Shown here piece after piece: positions 49,992 to 59,600 of a stretch of DNA of 64,000 nucleotides. This DNA is from JAPOXR01 sp965219635. Its GTDB lineage: Bacteria > Pseudomonadota > Alphaproteobacteria > Rhodobacterales > Rhodobacteraceae. The stretch covers positions 1 to 64,000 of the forward strand of contig OZ244783.1 in the NCBI GenBank assembly GCA_965219635.1. The letters are read 5' to 3'. Made by a program: the position numbers and the translations under genes. Numbering within the stretch: position 1 is the stretch's first letter; each line of letters starts with the position of its first letter. The notes beneath the pieces were generated by a model, which was given only the letters and a program-made list of their open reading frames with translations, was not told the DNA's origin and did not search any database.

Positions 49992-51269
49992 TTAACTCCT
50001 CAGTTTGCTGGTGTTGGTTTCCTTGAGACCGCAGAAGCGAGCCACAAAGAGGGCGAAGGCGCGAACAGATGTGAGGAATTCCTCGATGTTGATCCGCTCT
50101 TCATAGGTATGCGCCACAGCGATATCGCCCGGCGCCCAATAGACGGCAGGACAGCCGATTCCGTTGACCAGGTAGGGCAACTCCGACCAATAGGGAGCTC
50201 CGCCCAATCGGCAGCCATCCGGGACCAACGCTCTCACGCATTGCTGCAGGAGCAATGCGGCTGGCGTGTCGCGGGGGATCTCCACTGGCGATCCCCCCTT
50301 GTCGTGGTCGCGTCCTGCCGGGTAGCCGATTGAAACCGAGACCGTTCGTGGCAATTCAGCAAGGTCCAGAGCCGCTTCGAACCGGGCAACGGCGCGGTCC
50401 ATGTCCTCGCCCGGTCTCAGCTTCCGTATCAGTGAGAACCTGCACTCTCCTGGTACCGCAATGAAGCCGCCTCCGGCGATGCTTGTAACGAGGATCGAAG
50501 AGGCGCCGACCAGTTCATGCGAAGGCCCGGCGCAAAGTTCGGCTTCGTGTTCCCAGATCCGCGACAGCAGCTGGTGGGTTGCCTTAAGCGCATCGACACC
50601 CAGTTCGGGCGTCCCGAAATAGGCGGTCTTGCCGGTTACGGTGATGTCGGCAATGAAGAACCCGATCTGTGCGGTGTAGACATCAAGGCCAGTCGGCTCG
50701 ACATAGATGGCGAAGTCGGGTCTTTGGATTTCTCCGGAATTGACACGCCGGACAAGGTCCGCGGCGCCAGCGCTGACCCCGGTTCCCGGTTCACCGCTTT
50801 CTTCGTCGCCAACGAATGCCAGCGCAATTTTGCCAGCCGGTTCGCGGCCGGTCGCTTTCAGCAAACGCAGTCCGGCAAGTGCTGCGCAGATCCCGCCCTT
50901 CAGGTCGCAGGAGCCGCGGCCCCAGATGTGCCCGTCGATATCGATGCCCCCGAACGGGTCGGAACGGGGATCTTCCTGCCAGTATTCTGCCCAGCCGCGT
51001 GTATGAACCACATCCGTATGGCCAACGATCAACAGGGATGGGCCATCATCTCCGCCGCGATTGGCGCCCCATACATTCTCCCGGCCTTCAAGGAATTCGC
51101 TTCGGGCGGTGTCAAGGCCAAGCTCCACCATCCGGGCTTCAAGAAAGCGGGCAAAGGGAGTCTCGTTGCCCGTGACACTTTCGATTGCGACTGCATCACG
51201 CAGCAGGGCGATGTCGGCTCTGGCATCCTGAGCGGATGCAAGCGCGGCGGCAAGTTGAGCAGCGCTCAT
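49992..51269 (-). CDS. M20-family amidohydrolase (ArgE/DapE/ACY1-like)
   Basis: About 425 residues. Metal and catalytic motifs of M20 enzymes are present: LLIVGHTDVVH, GRGSCDLKGGICAALAG with the bridging Asp, FVGDEESGEPGTG with the catalytic Glu, YVEPTGL, and a late His in VAHTYEERINI. These dinuclear zinc enzymes cut acyl-amide or peptide bonds (acetylornithine deacetylase, succinyl-diaminopimelate desuccinylase, aminoacylase). The frame opens at 51446, but the ATG at 51269 overlaps the ROK stop (ATGA) and gives the expected N-terminus. As the second gene of the operon it probably hydrolyses an amide in the imported substrate; there are no arginine or lysine pathway genes nearby. Confidence 0.9.
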   Translation of the reverse strand: MSAAQLAAALASAQDARADIALLRDAVAIESVTGNETPFARFLEARMVELGLDTARSEFLEGRENVWGANRGGDDGPSLLIVGHTDVVHTRGWAEYWQEDPRSDPFGGIDIDGHIWGRGSCDLKGGICAALAGLRLLKATGREPAGKIALAFVGDEESGEPGTGVSAGAADLVRRVNSGEIQRPDFAIYVEPTGLDVYTAQIGFFIADITVTGKTAYFGTPELGVDALKATHQLLSRIWEHEAELCAGPSHELVGASSILVTSIAGGGFIAVPGECRFSLIRKLRPGEDMDRAVARFEAALDLAELPRTVSVSIGYPAGRDHDKGGSPVEIPRDTPAALLLQQCVRALVPDGCRLGGAPYWSELPYLVNGIGCPAVYWAPGDIAVAHTYEERINIEEFLTSVRAFALFVARFCGLKETNTSKLRS

Positions 51270-52465
51270 CCCGCAACCGTCCTGAACGTCTCGACCGCCG
51301 GAGGCGGGACCAATATCCTGGCGCCGTTGAGCCCCTCGGTGAAGACCGATCCAAGCAAATGGGACAAGGCAACCGATGCGCCGCCAGCCAGTGCAGCGTG
51401 ATCGCCCAGTTCCGATCTTCCGACTCTGATCCGGCGCGGGTAGCACTCCGCAACGAAGCGGACGATGCGGGAGAGCAGTTCCTTGCGCGAACCGATTGAT
51501 CCACCGATGATGATTTCTGCTGGATCGACAACGGTCGCAATGGCCGAAACCGCGCGTGCGATTTGTCTGGCTACTTCGTCCAGTGTCCTGATTGCTGCGG
51601 GGTCGCCGGCATTCGCGGCATCGAAAACGGTTGGCACGTCTGCTTCATGGCCTGAAAGCGACCGGTAGAGATCAATGATTGCTTCGGTTGCGGCGGCCCG
51701 TTCCAGTGCACCGCGAGCCAGGCTCTCCGGTTCGAAGGGATCGGCGCCGAATGGCAGGAACCCGATTTCTCCTGCGGCCCCGAAACTGCCGCGCAGCAGG
51801 TCACCCTCAACGACAATCCCGGCGCCGATACCGGTGCCGACCGACATGAAGACGAGGTTGTCATTCTCGTCATGGTTCCCCAGCCAGTGTTCCCCCAGAA
51901 CCGCGAGGTTCACATCGTTTTCGACAACGACCTCCATGTTCAGGCGTTCTTTCAGAGCGCCGGCAAGATCGATCCGGTCCAGTCCTGCAATGTTCGGCGC
52001 CATCAGGATGGCGCCGCTCCCGGGGTCGGGGACGCCGGGCACGCCGATGGCGGCAACATGGAGATTGCCGGTTGAACGGACCGGGCCCGATGTTGTCTGG
52101 CGCACCATGCGGGCAATCTGCTCCACGACATCGATGCCGCCATTGCAATCCGTGGGTTCGGCGCATTCCGTCAGCACATTGCCGGTGAGATCGCAGAGGG
52201 CAACGCGGACCTTGGTGCCGCCAAGGTCGACGCTTGCAACGGTCGCTGCCGAAGGACAAATCTCATAGGTCACAGCGCGCCGGCCGATGTGGCCCTCGGT
52301 CTGACCTACGGCGCGTACCCAGCCTGCAGTTTCGAGATTGGCCACGATTTCGGAGACAGTCTGCTTGGAAAGTCCGGTGATCTTTGCGACGCTTGCCCGC
52401 GACACCGGCGCAAGGCTGGCAATCGCCTGAATGACGATGCTCTGGGACATGCGCCTGGAGAACAT
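51266..52465 (-). CDS. ROK-family transcriptional regulator (zinc-motif-less)
   Basis: About 399 residues. An N-terminal winged helix-turn-helix (SRASVAKITGLSKQTVSEIVANLE) is followed by a ROK kinase-like sugar-sensing domain with the phosphate-binding motif ASVDLGGTKVRVAL and FMSVGTGIGAGIVV. The Cys-x-Cys-G-x2-G-Cys zinc loop of most ROK proteins is replaced by a cysteine-free stretch (ESLARGALERAA), although the trailing Glu is kept. It heads the operon it probably controls, with NagC/Mlc-like logic: an imported sugar or sugar phosphate releases it from DNA. The start is uncertain: TTG at 52480, ATG at 52465 or ATG at 52450; none has a strong ribosome site. A candidate operator is at 52498-52512. 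Confidence 0.88.
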   Translation of the reverse strand: MFSRRMSQSIVIQAIASLAPVSRASVAKITGLSKQTVSEIVANLETAGWVRAVGQTEGHIGRRAVTYEICPSAATVASVDLGGTKVRVALCDLTGNVLTECAEPTDCNGGIDVVEQIARMVRQTTSGPVRSTGNLHVAAIGVPGVPDPGSGAILMAPNIAGLDRIDLAGALKERLNMEVVVENDVNLAVLGEHWLGNHDENDNLVFMSVGTGIGAGIVVEGDLLRGSFGAAGEIGFLPFGADPFEPESLARGALERAAATEAIIDLYRSLSGHEADVPTVFDAANAGDPAAIRTLDEVARQIARAVSAIATVVDPAEIIIGGSIGSRKELLSRIVRFVAECYPRRIRVGRSELGDHAALAGGASVALSHLLGSVFTEGLNGARILVPPPAVETFRTVAG

Positions 52466-52793
52466 TGACAGTGTTGCCAAGATGGACTCATTAGTTCGTT
52501 CGCTTACCGAACAAATATGATTCCAGTGCTTGAGTCAACTGAATCCCGGCACCCTCCCGCAGACGTCGTGCTCTGCCTCCGATGGTGGGTGGCAGGGGGA
52601 AACTGGACTCGTCCAGGCAAATGCAAGTCGCCTGCCAAGGCGGGCAGCACCGGTAGTATCGCCGCTTGCAATCCAAAACCTGCTTGCCAGTATGGCCCAG
52701 AACTGTCTGGACCGGGCAAACAGAAAGCGCATCATGGAATAGGCATTCAGCGGTGGTTGATGCTGAAGCCAGGCAACCGGAGAACTCTTGATA
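52466..52793. other. Divergent control region between ROK operon and M24 hydrolase
   Basis: About 328 bp between the two divergent start codons, holding no supportable gene. It should contain both promoters. An inverted repeat at 52498-52512 close to the ROK start is the only obvious operator candidate; the base composition just there is lower in GC. Confidence 0.5.
52498..52512. promoter_or_regulatory. Candidate operator next to the ROK regulator gene
   Basis: GTTCG and CGAAC are perfect 5-base complements with a five-base spacer (CTTAC), 18-47 bases upstream of the possible ROK starts. Autoregulation by ROK proteins through such sites is common, so this is a reasonable candidate. It resembles the GAAC half-sites of LexA, but orientation and spacing are wrong for a LexA box. 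Confidence 0.4.
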
Positions 52794-53981
52794 ATGACCA
52801 ACCCCTGCAGAATTCCTTTTTCGGCCGAAGAGTATTCAAGGAGAGCCAATCTTGCCCGCTTGATGATGAAGGAGAGGGGTCTGGATTTGCTGATCTGTCA
52901 GGACCCGGCAAGCATGTGCTGGTTGACCGGGTACGACGGCTGGTCCTTCTATACGCCACAAGTGGTGCTTCTCGGAGCCGACGAAGAGTGTCCAGTCTGG
53001 TTCGGGCGGCCGCAGGACATGAAGGCGGCGCAATTTACGACCGTTCTTCCGGACCAGAACATACAGTCGTATTCGGAGGCTCTTGTTCACCACCGCGAAC
53101 GGCATCCCTTTGATGACCTGTGCGCATTGCTGCGCGACGGGGGATACGGCCGCGCCAGGATCGCGGTTGAAATGGATGCGCACTACTATACCGCGCGGGC
53201 ACATCGCCATCTGGTTGAAGGTCTGCCCGGCGCCCAATTCGAGGATAGTTGCGAACTTTTGAATTGGGCGAGGGCAGTCAAATCTGAGCCTGAGCTTGCC
53301 TGCATGCGCCAGGCCGGCCGGATCTGTTCTGCCGCAATGGAGGCCGCCCGGAACATCATGGCTCCAGGAGTGCCGGCATCTGTTGTGGCGGCGGAAGTCT
53401 ACAAGGCACAGACGATTGGCGTGGATGGAGCGAGTGGCGACTACACCAGCATTTGCCCGCTGATTCAGGTCGGCGAGGGCACCACCACGCCTCACCTGAC
53501 CTGGTCCGAAGCACCCTTGCCTGCCAATTCACTTGTCATGATGGAGATTGCCGGGGCCAGGCACCACTACACCGCGCCGCTGACCCGGACGTTTCATCTT
53601 GGTACGCCACCGGGCGAGATGTCCAGGCTCGCAAGTGTGATTGTCGAAGGCGTGGATGCGGCCCTTGAACAGGCACGCACCGGTTCGACTTGCGAGGAGG
53701 TCGAGTCAGTCTGGCAGAAGGTGCTCAATCGTAATGGTTTCAGCAAGGAGAGCCGTGTCGGCTATTCGATCGGACTCGCCTTTCCGCCCGACTGGGGCGA
53801 GCGCACGATGAGCCTGCGGCCGGGTGACAGAACCGTCCTGCAGAGCGGTATGTGTTTTCACTTTCAGTCCGGTGTCTGGCTTGAAGACCACGGGGTGGCG
53901 ATTTCGGAACCCTTCATTGTCACCGACCGGGGCGGTGAACGCCTTTGCGATATCGAGCGCCGGCTCATCATCATCGACTGA
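52794..53981 (+). CDS. M24-fold hydrolase, creatinase/DoeA-like
   Basis: About 395 residues with the two-domain pita-bread layout: an N-terminal creatinase domain (FSAEEYSRRANLARLMMKER, WLTGYDGWSFYTPQ) and a C-terminal catalytic domain. Both metal-binding aspartates of true M24 aminopeptidases are replaced: VDAG becomes EIAG, and TADITRTF becomes TAPLTRTF. The histidine of creatinase-like enzymes is kept (His234 in TTTPHLTW). This pattern fits metal-free C-N hydrolases such as creatinase or ectoine hydrolase DoeA. The frame opens with TTG at 52788, with GGAGA four bases before it; the ATG at 52794 is used here, and either is possible. Divergent from the ROK operon, so probably part of the same catabolic pathway. 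Confidence 0.85.
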   Translation: MTNPCRIPFSAEEYSRRANLARLMMKERGLDLLICQDPASMCWLTGYDGWSFYTPQVVLLGADEECPVWFGRPQDMKAAQFTTVLPDQNIQSYSEALVHHRERHPFDDLCALLRDGGYGRARIAVEMDAHYYTARAHRHLVEGLPGAQFEDSCELLNWARAVKSEPELACMRQAGRICSAAMEAARNIMAPGVPASVVAAEVYKAQTIGVDGASGDYTSICPLIQVGEGTTTPHLTWSEAPLPANSLVMMEIAGARHHYTAPLTRTFHLGTPPGEMSRLASVIVEGVDAALEQARTGSTCEEVESVWQKVLNRNGFSKESRVGYSIGLAFPPDWGERTMSLRPGDRTVLQSGMCFHFQSGVWLEDHGVAISEPFIVTDRGGERLCDIERRLIIID

Positions 53982-54330
53982 CCCGGTTTCCGTATCTTCT
54001 GGAGTTTTTGCTGGCTCCTGCGATCGTCCTTTGCAGCTGATAGGAACGAGCAACTCCACTTTTGTTCATTTTCCGGCCGTGTAGCCGTCCCCCAAGTTGT
54101 TTTCAGGTTCGTCTTTCAGTCCAGGCGGCATTCCCTGATTCGGCAGGATTTTGCTGCGACCGGTTCCATCGCCTCGGGTTTCGTCCTGGACTTGGGGATT
54201 TGATGGCGGGGTTTGGCGCACATGTTGTGGCCTGTTGCTGCAAGACTGCCATTGATTGTCGTCCGGGCGGCCTCCAGGCCATGTTGAAAAACCACTTGAC
54301 GGGGCAGAAAAACGAACAGAAACTGAACTT
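53982..54330. other. Intergenic region before the SOS cassette
   Basis: About 349 bp without a supportable gene or a clear terminator for the upstream hydrolase. The last 40 bases carry a -35-like TTGACG (54296-54301) and the LexA box 54314-54328 that should control imuA. Confidence 0.55.
54314..54328 (+). promoter_or_regulatory. LexA (SOS) box, alphaproteobacterial type
   Basis: GAAC-AGAAACT-GAAC is an exact GAAC-N7-GAAC direct repeat, the known alphaproteobacterial LexA recognition pattern. It lies 12 bases after a -35-like TTGACG and two bases before the imuA ATG, so bound LexA would cover the -10 region. A further GTTCGTTC lies at 54340-54347. Confidence 0.85.
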
Positions 54331-55128
54331 ATGAATGAAGTTCGTTCAATGTCTCCGGTCCAGAGCCTGCAAACGGATTCCGCCGTGCCGATCGATCTGG
54401 CCGCTTTGCGCTGCCGCATCGCGGAACTGGAGCGTCAGGCACCTTCCTTATGCAGCGCCGGCGGTAAAGTCCATTCATCGCAATACTGGTGGACTGGTGT
54501 CGCGGCGCTGGATGCTGCCCTGCCGGAAACCGGTCTGGCAGTGGACGGGTTGCATGAGGCGGCAGCAGCAACCCCGGCGGACGGGTCTGGCGCTACGGCC
54601 TTCCTGGCCGCGCTTCTGGCCCGGCTTGCGCGCAATGGCCGGAATGGCCCGGTTCTGGTTTGCCAGAGCCGCCACCGGGCAGCGCGGTTCGGGCAATTTC
54701 ATGGTCCGGGCTGGCGTGATCTCGGACTGGATCCTGCAGGCCTGCTGGTATTGCTCGGTGATCGCGAAGCCGACATTCCATGGGCAGTCGAGGAGGGGTT
54801 GCGCAGTGGTGCGCTGGCGGCGGTACTGGCCGAGGTTGAAGGACTTTCCTTTACGGCAAGCCGCCGTTTGTCGCTTGCCGCCCGGGAAGGTGCAACACCG
54901 GCGCTTCTTGTGCGCCATGACGGGCTTGGACTGGCAAGCGCTGCTGGCACGCGCTGGCGAGTGGCGACACTGCCGGGGCGGGCGGATCCCTTCGACGGAA
55001 ATGCGCCTGGCGCGCCCCGCTGGCATCTTGCGCTTGCGCGTTGCCGGGGGGGAAAGCCGGTAACATGCAATGTGGAGTGGAACCGTGAGACGAGTGATTT
55101 CCATATGGTTGCCCCGCTGGCCGATTGA
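54331..55128 (+). CDS. imuA: ImuA, SOS mutagenesis accessory protein (RecA-like)
   Basis: About 265 residues. After a variable N-terminus come IDLAALRCRIAELERQ, WWTGVAALDAALPETGLAVDGLHE and AFLAALLARLARNGRNGPVLVCQ, which match the RecA-related ImuA family; the ATP-binding P-loop is degenerate, as usual in ImuA. It acts with ImuB and DnaE2 in error-prone translesion synthesis after DNA damage. The frame extends to a TTG at 54256, but that would place the LexA box inside the gene. The ATG at 54331 follows the box by two bases; the ATG at 54349 is an alternative. The end overlaps imuB by 44 bp. Expression should be SOS-induced. Confidence 0.88.
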   Translation: MNEVRSMSPVQSLQTDSAVPIDLAALRCRIAELERQAPSLCSAGGKVHSSQYWWTGVAALDAALPETGLAVDGLHEAAAATPADGSGATAFLAALLARLARNGRNGPVLVCQSRHRAARFGQFHGPGWRDLGLDPAGLLVLLGDREADIPWAVEEGLRSGALAAVLAEVEGLSFTASRRLSLAAREGATPALLVRHDGLGLASAAGTRWRVATLPGRADPFDGNAPGAPRWHLALARCRGGKPVTCNVEWNRETSDFHMVAPLAD

Positions 55129-56668
55129 CCGGCTGCGGCGTAGCCAGGCTCGCCAGCGTTCCCGCTCCGGCGGAACAATTCCGCCAGTAACCGCATCGGT
55201 TCCGTTCGCGGTGATTGCGCCGGACCGGCGCGGGCCGGTGCTGTGGGCGGTTGACCCCGCCGCGGGAAAGGCCGGGTTGCATCGCGGCATGCGGCTTACT
55301 GATGCCCGGGCCTTGTGTGCAGGGCTTGTAACGGCTCCCGCCAATCAGGCAGCCGACAGCCGGGATCTGGAGCAGCTTGTTCTCTGGTGCAATCGTTTCG
55401 CTCCCTGTTGCGCGGTTGACGGTCGCGACGGGTTGGTGCTGGATATCACCGGATGTGCCCATCTTTTCGGTGGTGAGGCATCATTCATGGAAGAGATCAC
55501 CCGGCGTCTCGCTGATCTCGCAATCAAGGCCCGTCTTGGCCTCGCCGATACCCCGGGCGCGGCACGGGCATTGGCCCGCTTCTCCCCGCCGGGCAGCAAT
55601 CAGGAAATGCGGATTGCCCGCCCCGGTGGTTCCCTTGATGCAGTCGCTGGATTGCCGGTTGAGGCGCTCGGCATCACAACAGCGGATGCCCGTCTGTTGC
55701 GCCGTCTTGGCATCGTCACCATCGGTGCCTTGGTTGATTTGCCGCGCCCGGCATTATCCCGCCGCTTTCCCTGCCGCGACAGGGAAGAGGGTGTTCTCTT
55801 GCGTCTTGATCGGACGCTGGGCCGTTGTGTGGAACCGATAACCCCGGCAGTCCCTTTGCCCATCTGTATGGAACGTTCGGCCTTTCCGGAGCCCTTGCTT
55901 GACCGGAACGGGCTGGAGCTGGCCCTTGGCAAACTCATGGCCCGGTTGACTGCGTCCCTGGAACGGAACGGGCTGGGCGTGCGGCATCTTGCGTTCTGGT
56001 GCTACCGGGTCGACGGCGATGCCGTTCGCTGCACGGTGTCCACGGCACGCGCAAGCCGGGATGGCATGCATCTGTTGCGCCTGTTCCGGGACAGGCTTGA
56101 CACTGTTGATCCCGGGTTTGGCATTGATTGCGCAGCGCTCCATGCTGTCCGTGCCGAACCTCTGGAATCCGTGCAGTTGCAGCTGACCGCAAACCCCGGT
56201 GCCGGAGGCGATGTGAATCTACTGATCGACCGTTTGCAGGCCCGCCTCGGCAACGGAACTGTATGCCGTCTTGAACCGGCCGACCGTCACAGGCCGGAAG
56301 ATGCCGAGCGGAGGGTGGCTCCCGGCCGGGAACCGGCAACCCATGCGTGGTCGGGAACAGCCGGCAAGCCCCAGCGGCCATTCCGCCTGTTCGACCGGCC
56401 TGAGCCGGTTGATGCAGTCGCCGATGCAGCAGACAGTCCGCCCAGTTCTTTCGCCTGGCGCGGCTCGCTCCGGCGCATTTGCCGCGCGGCCGGGCCCGAA
56501 CGCATCGAGCCGGAATGGTGGAAGGGCACACGCGCTGGACCACCGCGCGATTATTATGATGTCGAGGATGCGGAGGGCCGGCGCTACTGGCTGTACCGTG
56601 CCGGCTTTCCCAATCCCGCCGGCTGCCGGGAAGAGCCGCGCTGGTATCTCCATGGACTCTACAGATGA
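55085..56668 (+). CDS. imuB: ImuB, Y-family-polymerase-like clamp-associated protein
   Basis: About 527 residues. The start (GTG) RRVISIWLPRWPIDRL is the ImuB N-terminus. The catalytic acidic motif of Y-family polymerases is replaced there, so it is expected to be polymerase-dead. Palm, fingers and little-finger-like regions follow (LVLDITGCAHLFGGE, ARLGLADTPGAARALARF, LPVEALGI). C-terminal RPFRLFDRPEPVD and YYDVEDAEGRRYWLYRAG are typical. It recruits DnaE2 to the sliding clamp. The GTG at 55085 has GGAG at seven bases; an ATG at 55070 is less likely. It overlaps imuA by 44 bp and the dnaE2 start by four (ATGA), so the three are coupled in translation. Confidence 0.9.
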   Translation: MRRVISIWLPRWPIDRLRRSQARQRSRSGGTIPPVTASVPFAVIAPDRRGPVLWAVDPAAGKAGLHRGMRLTDARALCAGLVTAPANQAADSRDLEQLVLWCNRFAPCCAVDGRDGLVLDITGCAHLFGGEASFMEEITRRLADLAIKARLGLADTPGAARALARFSPPGSNQEMRIARPGGSLDAVAGLPVEALGITTADARLLRRLGIVTIGALVDLPRPALSRRFPCRDREEGVLLRLDRTLGRCVEPITPAVPLPICMERSAFPEPLLDRNGLELALGKLMARLTASLERNGLGVRHLAFWCYRVDGDAVRCTVSTARASRDGMHLLRLFRDRLDTVDPGFGIDCAALHAVRAEPLESVQLQLTANPGAGGDVNLLIDRLQARLGNGTVCRLEPADRHRPEDAERRVAPGREPATHAWSGTAGKPQRPFRLFDRPEPVDAVADAADSPPSSFAWRGSLRRICRAAGPERIEPEWWKGTRAGPPRDYYDVEDAEGRRYWLYRAGFPNPAGCREEPRWYLHGLYR

Positions 56669-59600
56669 CGGACTCAGGGCGCCGGCCGGCCGCCGCCACC
56701 GCCTATGCCGAATTGCAGGCGGTGAGCAATTTCAGCTTCCTGCGAGGGGCTTCTCACGCCGAAGAACTGGCCGGAAGAGCGGCAGAGTTGGGACTCGTTG
56801 CCCTCGGCGTCGCTGACCACAACAGCCTCGCCGGTGCAGTGCGCGCCCATGTGGCGGCAAAGTCCGCCGGACTGCGCCTGCTGACCGGCGCGCGTCTTGA
56901 TCTCGCCTGTGGCTTCTCTCTGCTGTGCTATCCGCGCAATCGCGCTGCCTATGGCCGCCTGTGCCGATTACTGACCCTCGGTCAGTGCCGGGCGGCAAAG
57001 GGCGAGTGCATCCTTCATATGGACGATCTGATCCTGCATTCGGATGGACAGGTATTCATTGCATTGCCGCCGGATGATCTCGACGCAGCGGAAACGGCGG
57101 AGAGTGGCACCGGGTTCCAGGGGACTCTCGCCGGCCTGCGCCAAAAGCATGATGGTCCGCTCTATCTGGCCGCCAGCATGCATTACAAAGGCGATGACCG
57201 CCGCCGCCTCAACCGGTTGGCAGCGCTGTCCAGAAGCCATGATGCGCCATTGGTGGCCACCAATGATGTCCACTACCACACGGCCGGGCGCCGTCCGTTG
57301 CAGGATGTGCTGGTTGCAACCAGAGAGGGGGTCACTGTGGCGGCAGCCGGGCGGCGCCTGGCCGCCAATGCCGAACGTCATCTCAAGAGTGGTGCCGAAA
57401 TCGCCCGCTTGTTCCGCGGGCACGAGGACGCGGTGGCCCGCACGCTTGAGATCGTCGAGCTTTGCAACTTCAGCCTCGATGAATTGACGTGGGAGTATCC
57501 CGACGAACCGGTGCCGGCCGGCTGCACGCCGCAATCTCATCTTGTTGAATTGGCGTGGCAAGGCGCTGCGCGCCGGTTCCCTGGCGGGATTCCGGAAAAG
57601 GTCCGCAAGACTCTCGAGCATGAACTCGAACTCGTCGATGAACTCGGCTACGCGCCCTATTTTCTCACGGTCAACGATCTCGTCGACTTTGCAAAGGGCC
57701 GGGGCATTCTGTGCCAGGGGCGCGGTTCAGCCGCCAATTCCGTCCTCTGCTTCTGCCTGGGCATTACTTCGGTCGATCCTACCCGTATTGATCTGCTGTT
57801 CGAGCGCTTTGTTTCCCGCGAACGCCGTGAACCGCCTGATATAGATGTCGATTTCGAGCATGAGCGGCGCGAGGAGGTGATTCAGTACATCTACAACCGC
57901 TTTGGCCGCGATCGTGCCGGAATTGCCGCCACGGTTGTTTGCTACAGGCGGCGGAGCGCAGCGCGGGATGTCGGCAAGGCCATGGGCCTTTCGGAGGACA
58001 CCGCCGCGGCCCTTGCCGGTGCGTTGCGAAGCAAGCAGGAATACTCGATTTCCGGCCCCGGAGCCGATGCATCCGACCGGGTTGTCTCCAAACGCATGCG
58101 CGAGGCCGGTCTTGATCCAGATGACCCGCTGCTGCGCCGCACTGCAATGCTTGCGGAGGAGTTGATCGGTTTTCCCCGTCACCTGTCCCAGCATGTCGGC
58201 GGTTTCGTTCTGACCCGCGCACCGCTTGAGGAAATCATCCCGATCGGCAACGGCGCGATGAAAGACCGCACCTTTGTGGAATGGGACAAGGATGATCTTG
58301 AGGCAATGGGGCTGATGAAGGTCGATGTTCTCGGGCTGGGGATGTTGACCTGCATTCGCAAGGCCTTCGAACTTCTTGCCCGGCACAAGGGAGTTCATCT
58401 GACCCTGGCATCCGTGCCGAAAGAGGATCCGGTGGTCTATGACATGCTGTGCAAGGCGGACACGGTCGGTGTTTTCCAAATCGAAAGCCGGGCACAGATG
58501 AACATGCTGCCCCGCCTTAAGCCGCGGTGCTTCTACGATCTTGTCATTGAGGTGGCGATTGTGCGCCCCGGCCCGATTCAAGGGAACATGGTTCATCCCT
58601 ATCTTCGCCGCCGCGATGGGCTGGAAGAGGTGCTTTATCCGGCGCCAGCGCCTGAACACGGGCCTGCCGACGAATTGCAGTCGGTGCTGGAAAAGACCCT
58701 GGGTGTGCCTCTCTTTCAGGAGCAGGCCATGCGTATAGCCATGGTCGCAGCCAAGTTTACCCCGGATGAGGCCGATGCGCTGCGCAGGGCGATGGCCACT
58801 TTCCGCAGGCGTGGAACACTCAGCCGCCTGAAGGAAAAGATGGTCGGACGCATGGTAGAGCGCGGCTACAAGCCCGAACTGGCGGAACGGTGTTTCCGCC
58901 AGATCGAGGGTTTCGGGGAATATGGCTTTCCAGAATCCCATGCCGCGAGCTTTGCGTTGCTGGTCTACGTTTCCTCCTGGCTGAAATGCCATCATCCCGA
59001 TGTGTTCGCCTGTGCGCTGCTGAATTCACAGCCCATGGGATTCTATGCTCCGGCCCAGATCGTCCGCGACGCCCGGGAGCATGGCGTCGAAGTGCGCCCG
59101 GTGGATGTCAATGCAAGCGGATGGGACAACAGCCTCGAAAACTCAACCGGGGGGTGCTTGGCGCTGCGTCTTGGCATGCGCCAGATCAGTGGCATGCGCC
59201 AGGATGAGGCCGTGCGCATCATGAACGCGCGTTATGAGCCCTATGCCGATTTGAGCGACCTCCGCAGCCGCGCCGGAATAGCAATGCCGGCCATCGAAAC
59301 CCTGGCAGCTGCCGACGCGTTCAACTCGATGGAACTTGGAAGGCGCCAGGGGTTGTGGCAGTCCCGCGCCCTTGCCAATGCGCCAGCTCTGCCGCTGCTT
59401 GAGACTGCTGAAAGACTTGCGGAGAAGGAAGATGCCGCGATTGCTCTGCCGGAGATGCCGCCCGGCGAACAGGTGATTGAGGACTATCGCACTTTACGCC
59501 TGTCGATCAGGGCGCATCCGGTGTCTTTCCTGCGCCGGCGGTTGATTGCTCGGGGCGTCATAACCGCGGCAGAAATAGAACGCGCCAGAGATGGCGCCCG

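Noticed and set aside
52498..52512. LexA box at the ROK promoter
   Set aside because: The half-sites are inverted with a five-base spacer, not GTTC-N7-GTTC or GAAC-N7-GAAC direct repeats.
54256..54330. Upstream TTG start for imuA
   Set aside because: It would put the -35 element and LexA box inside the coding region.
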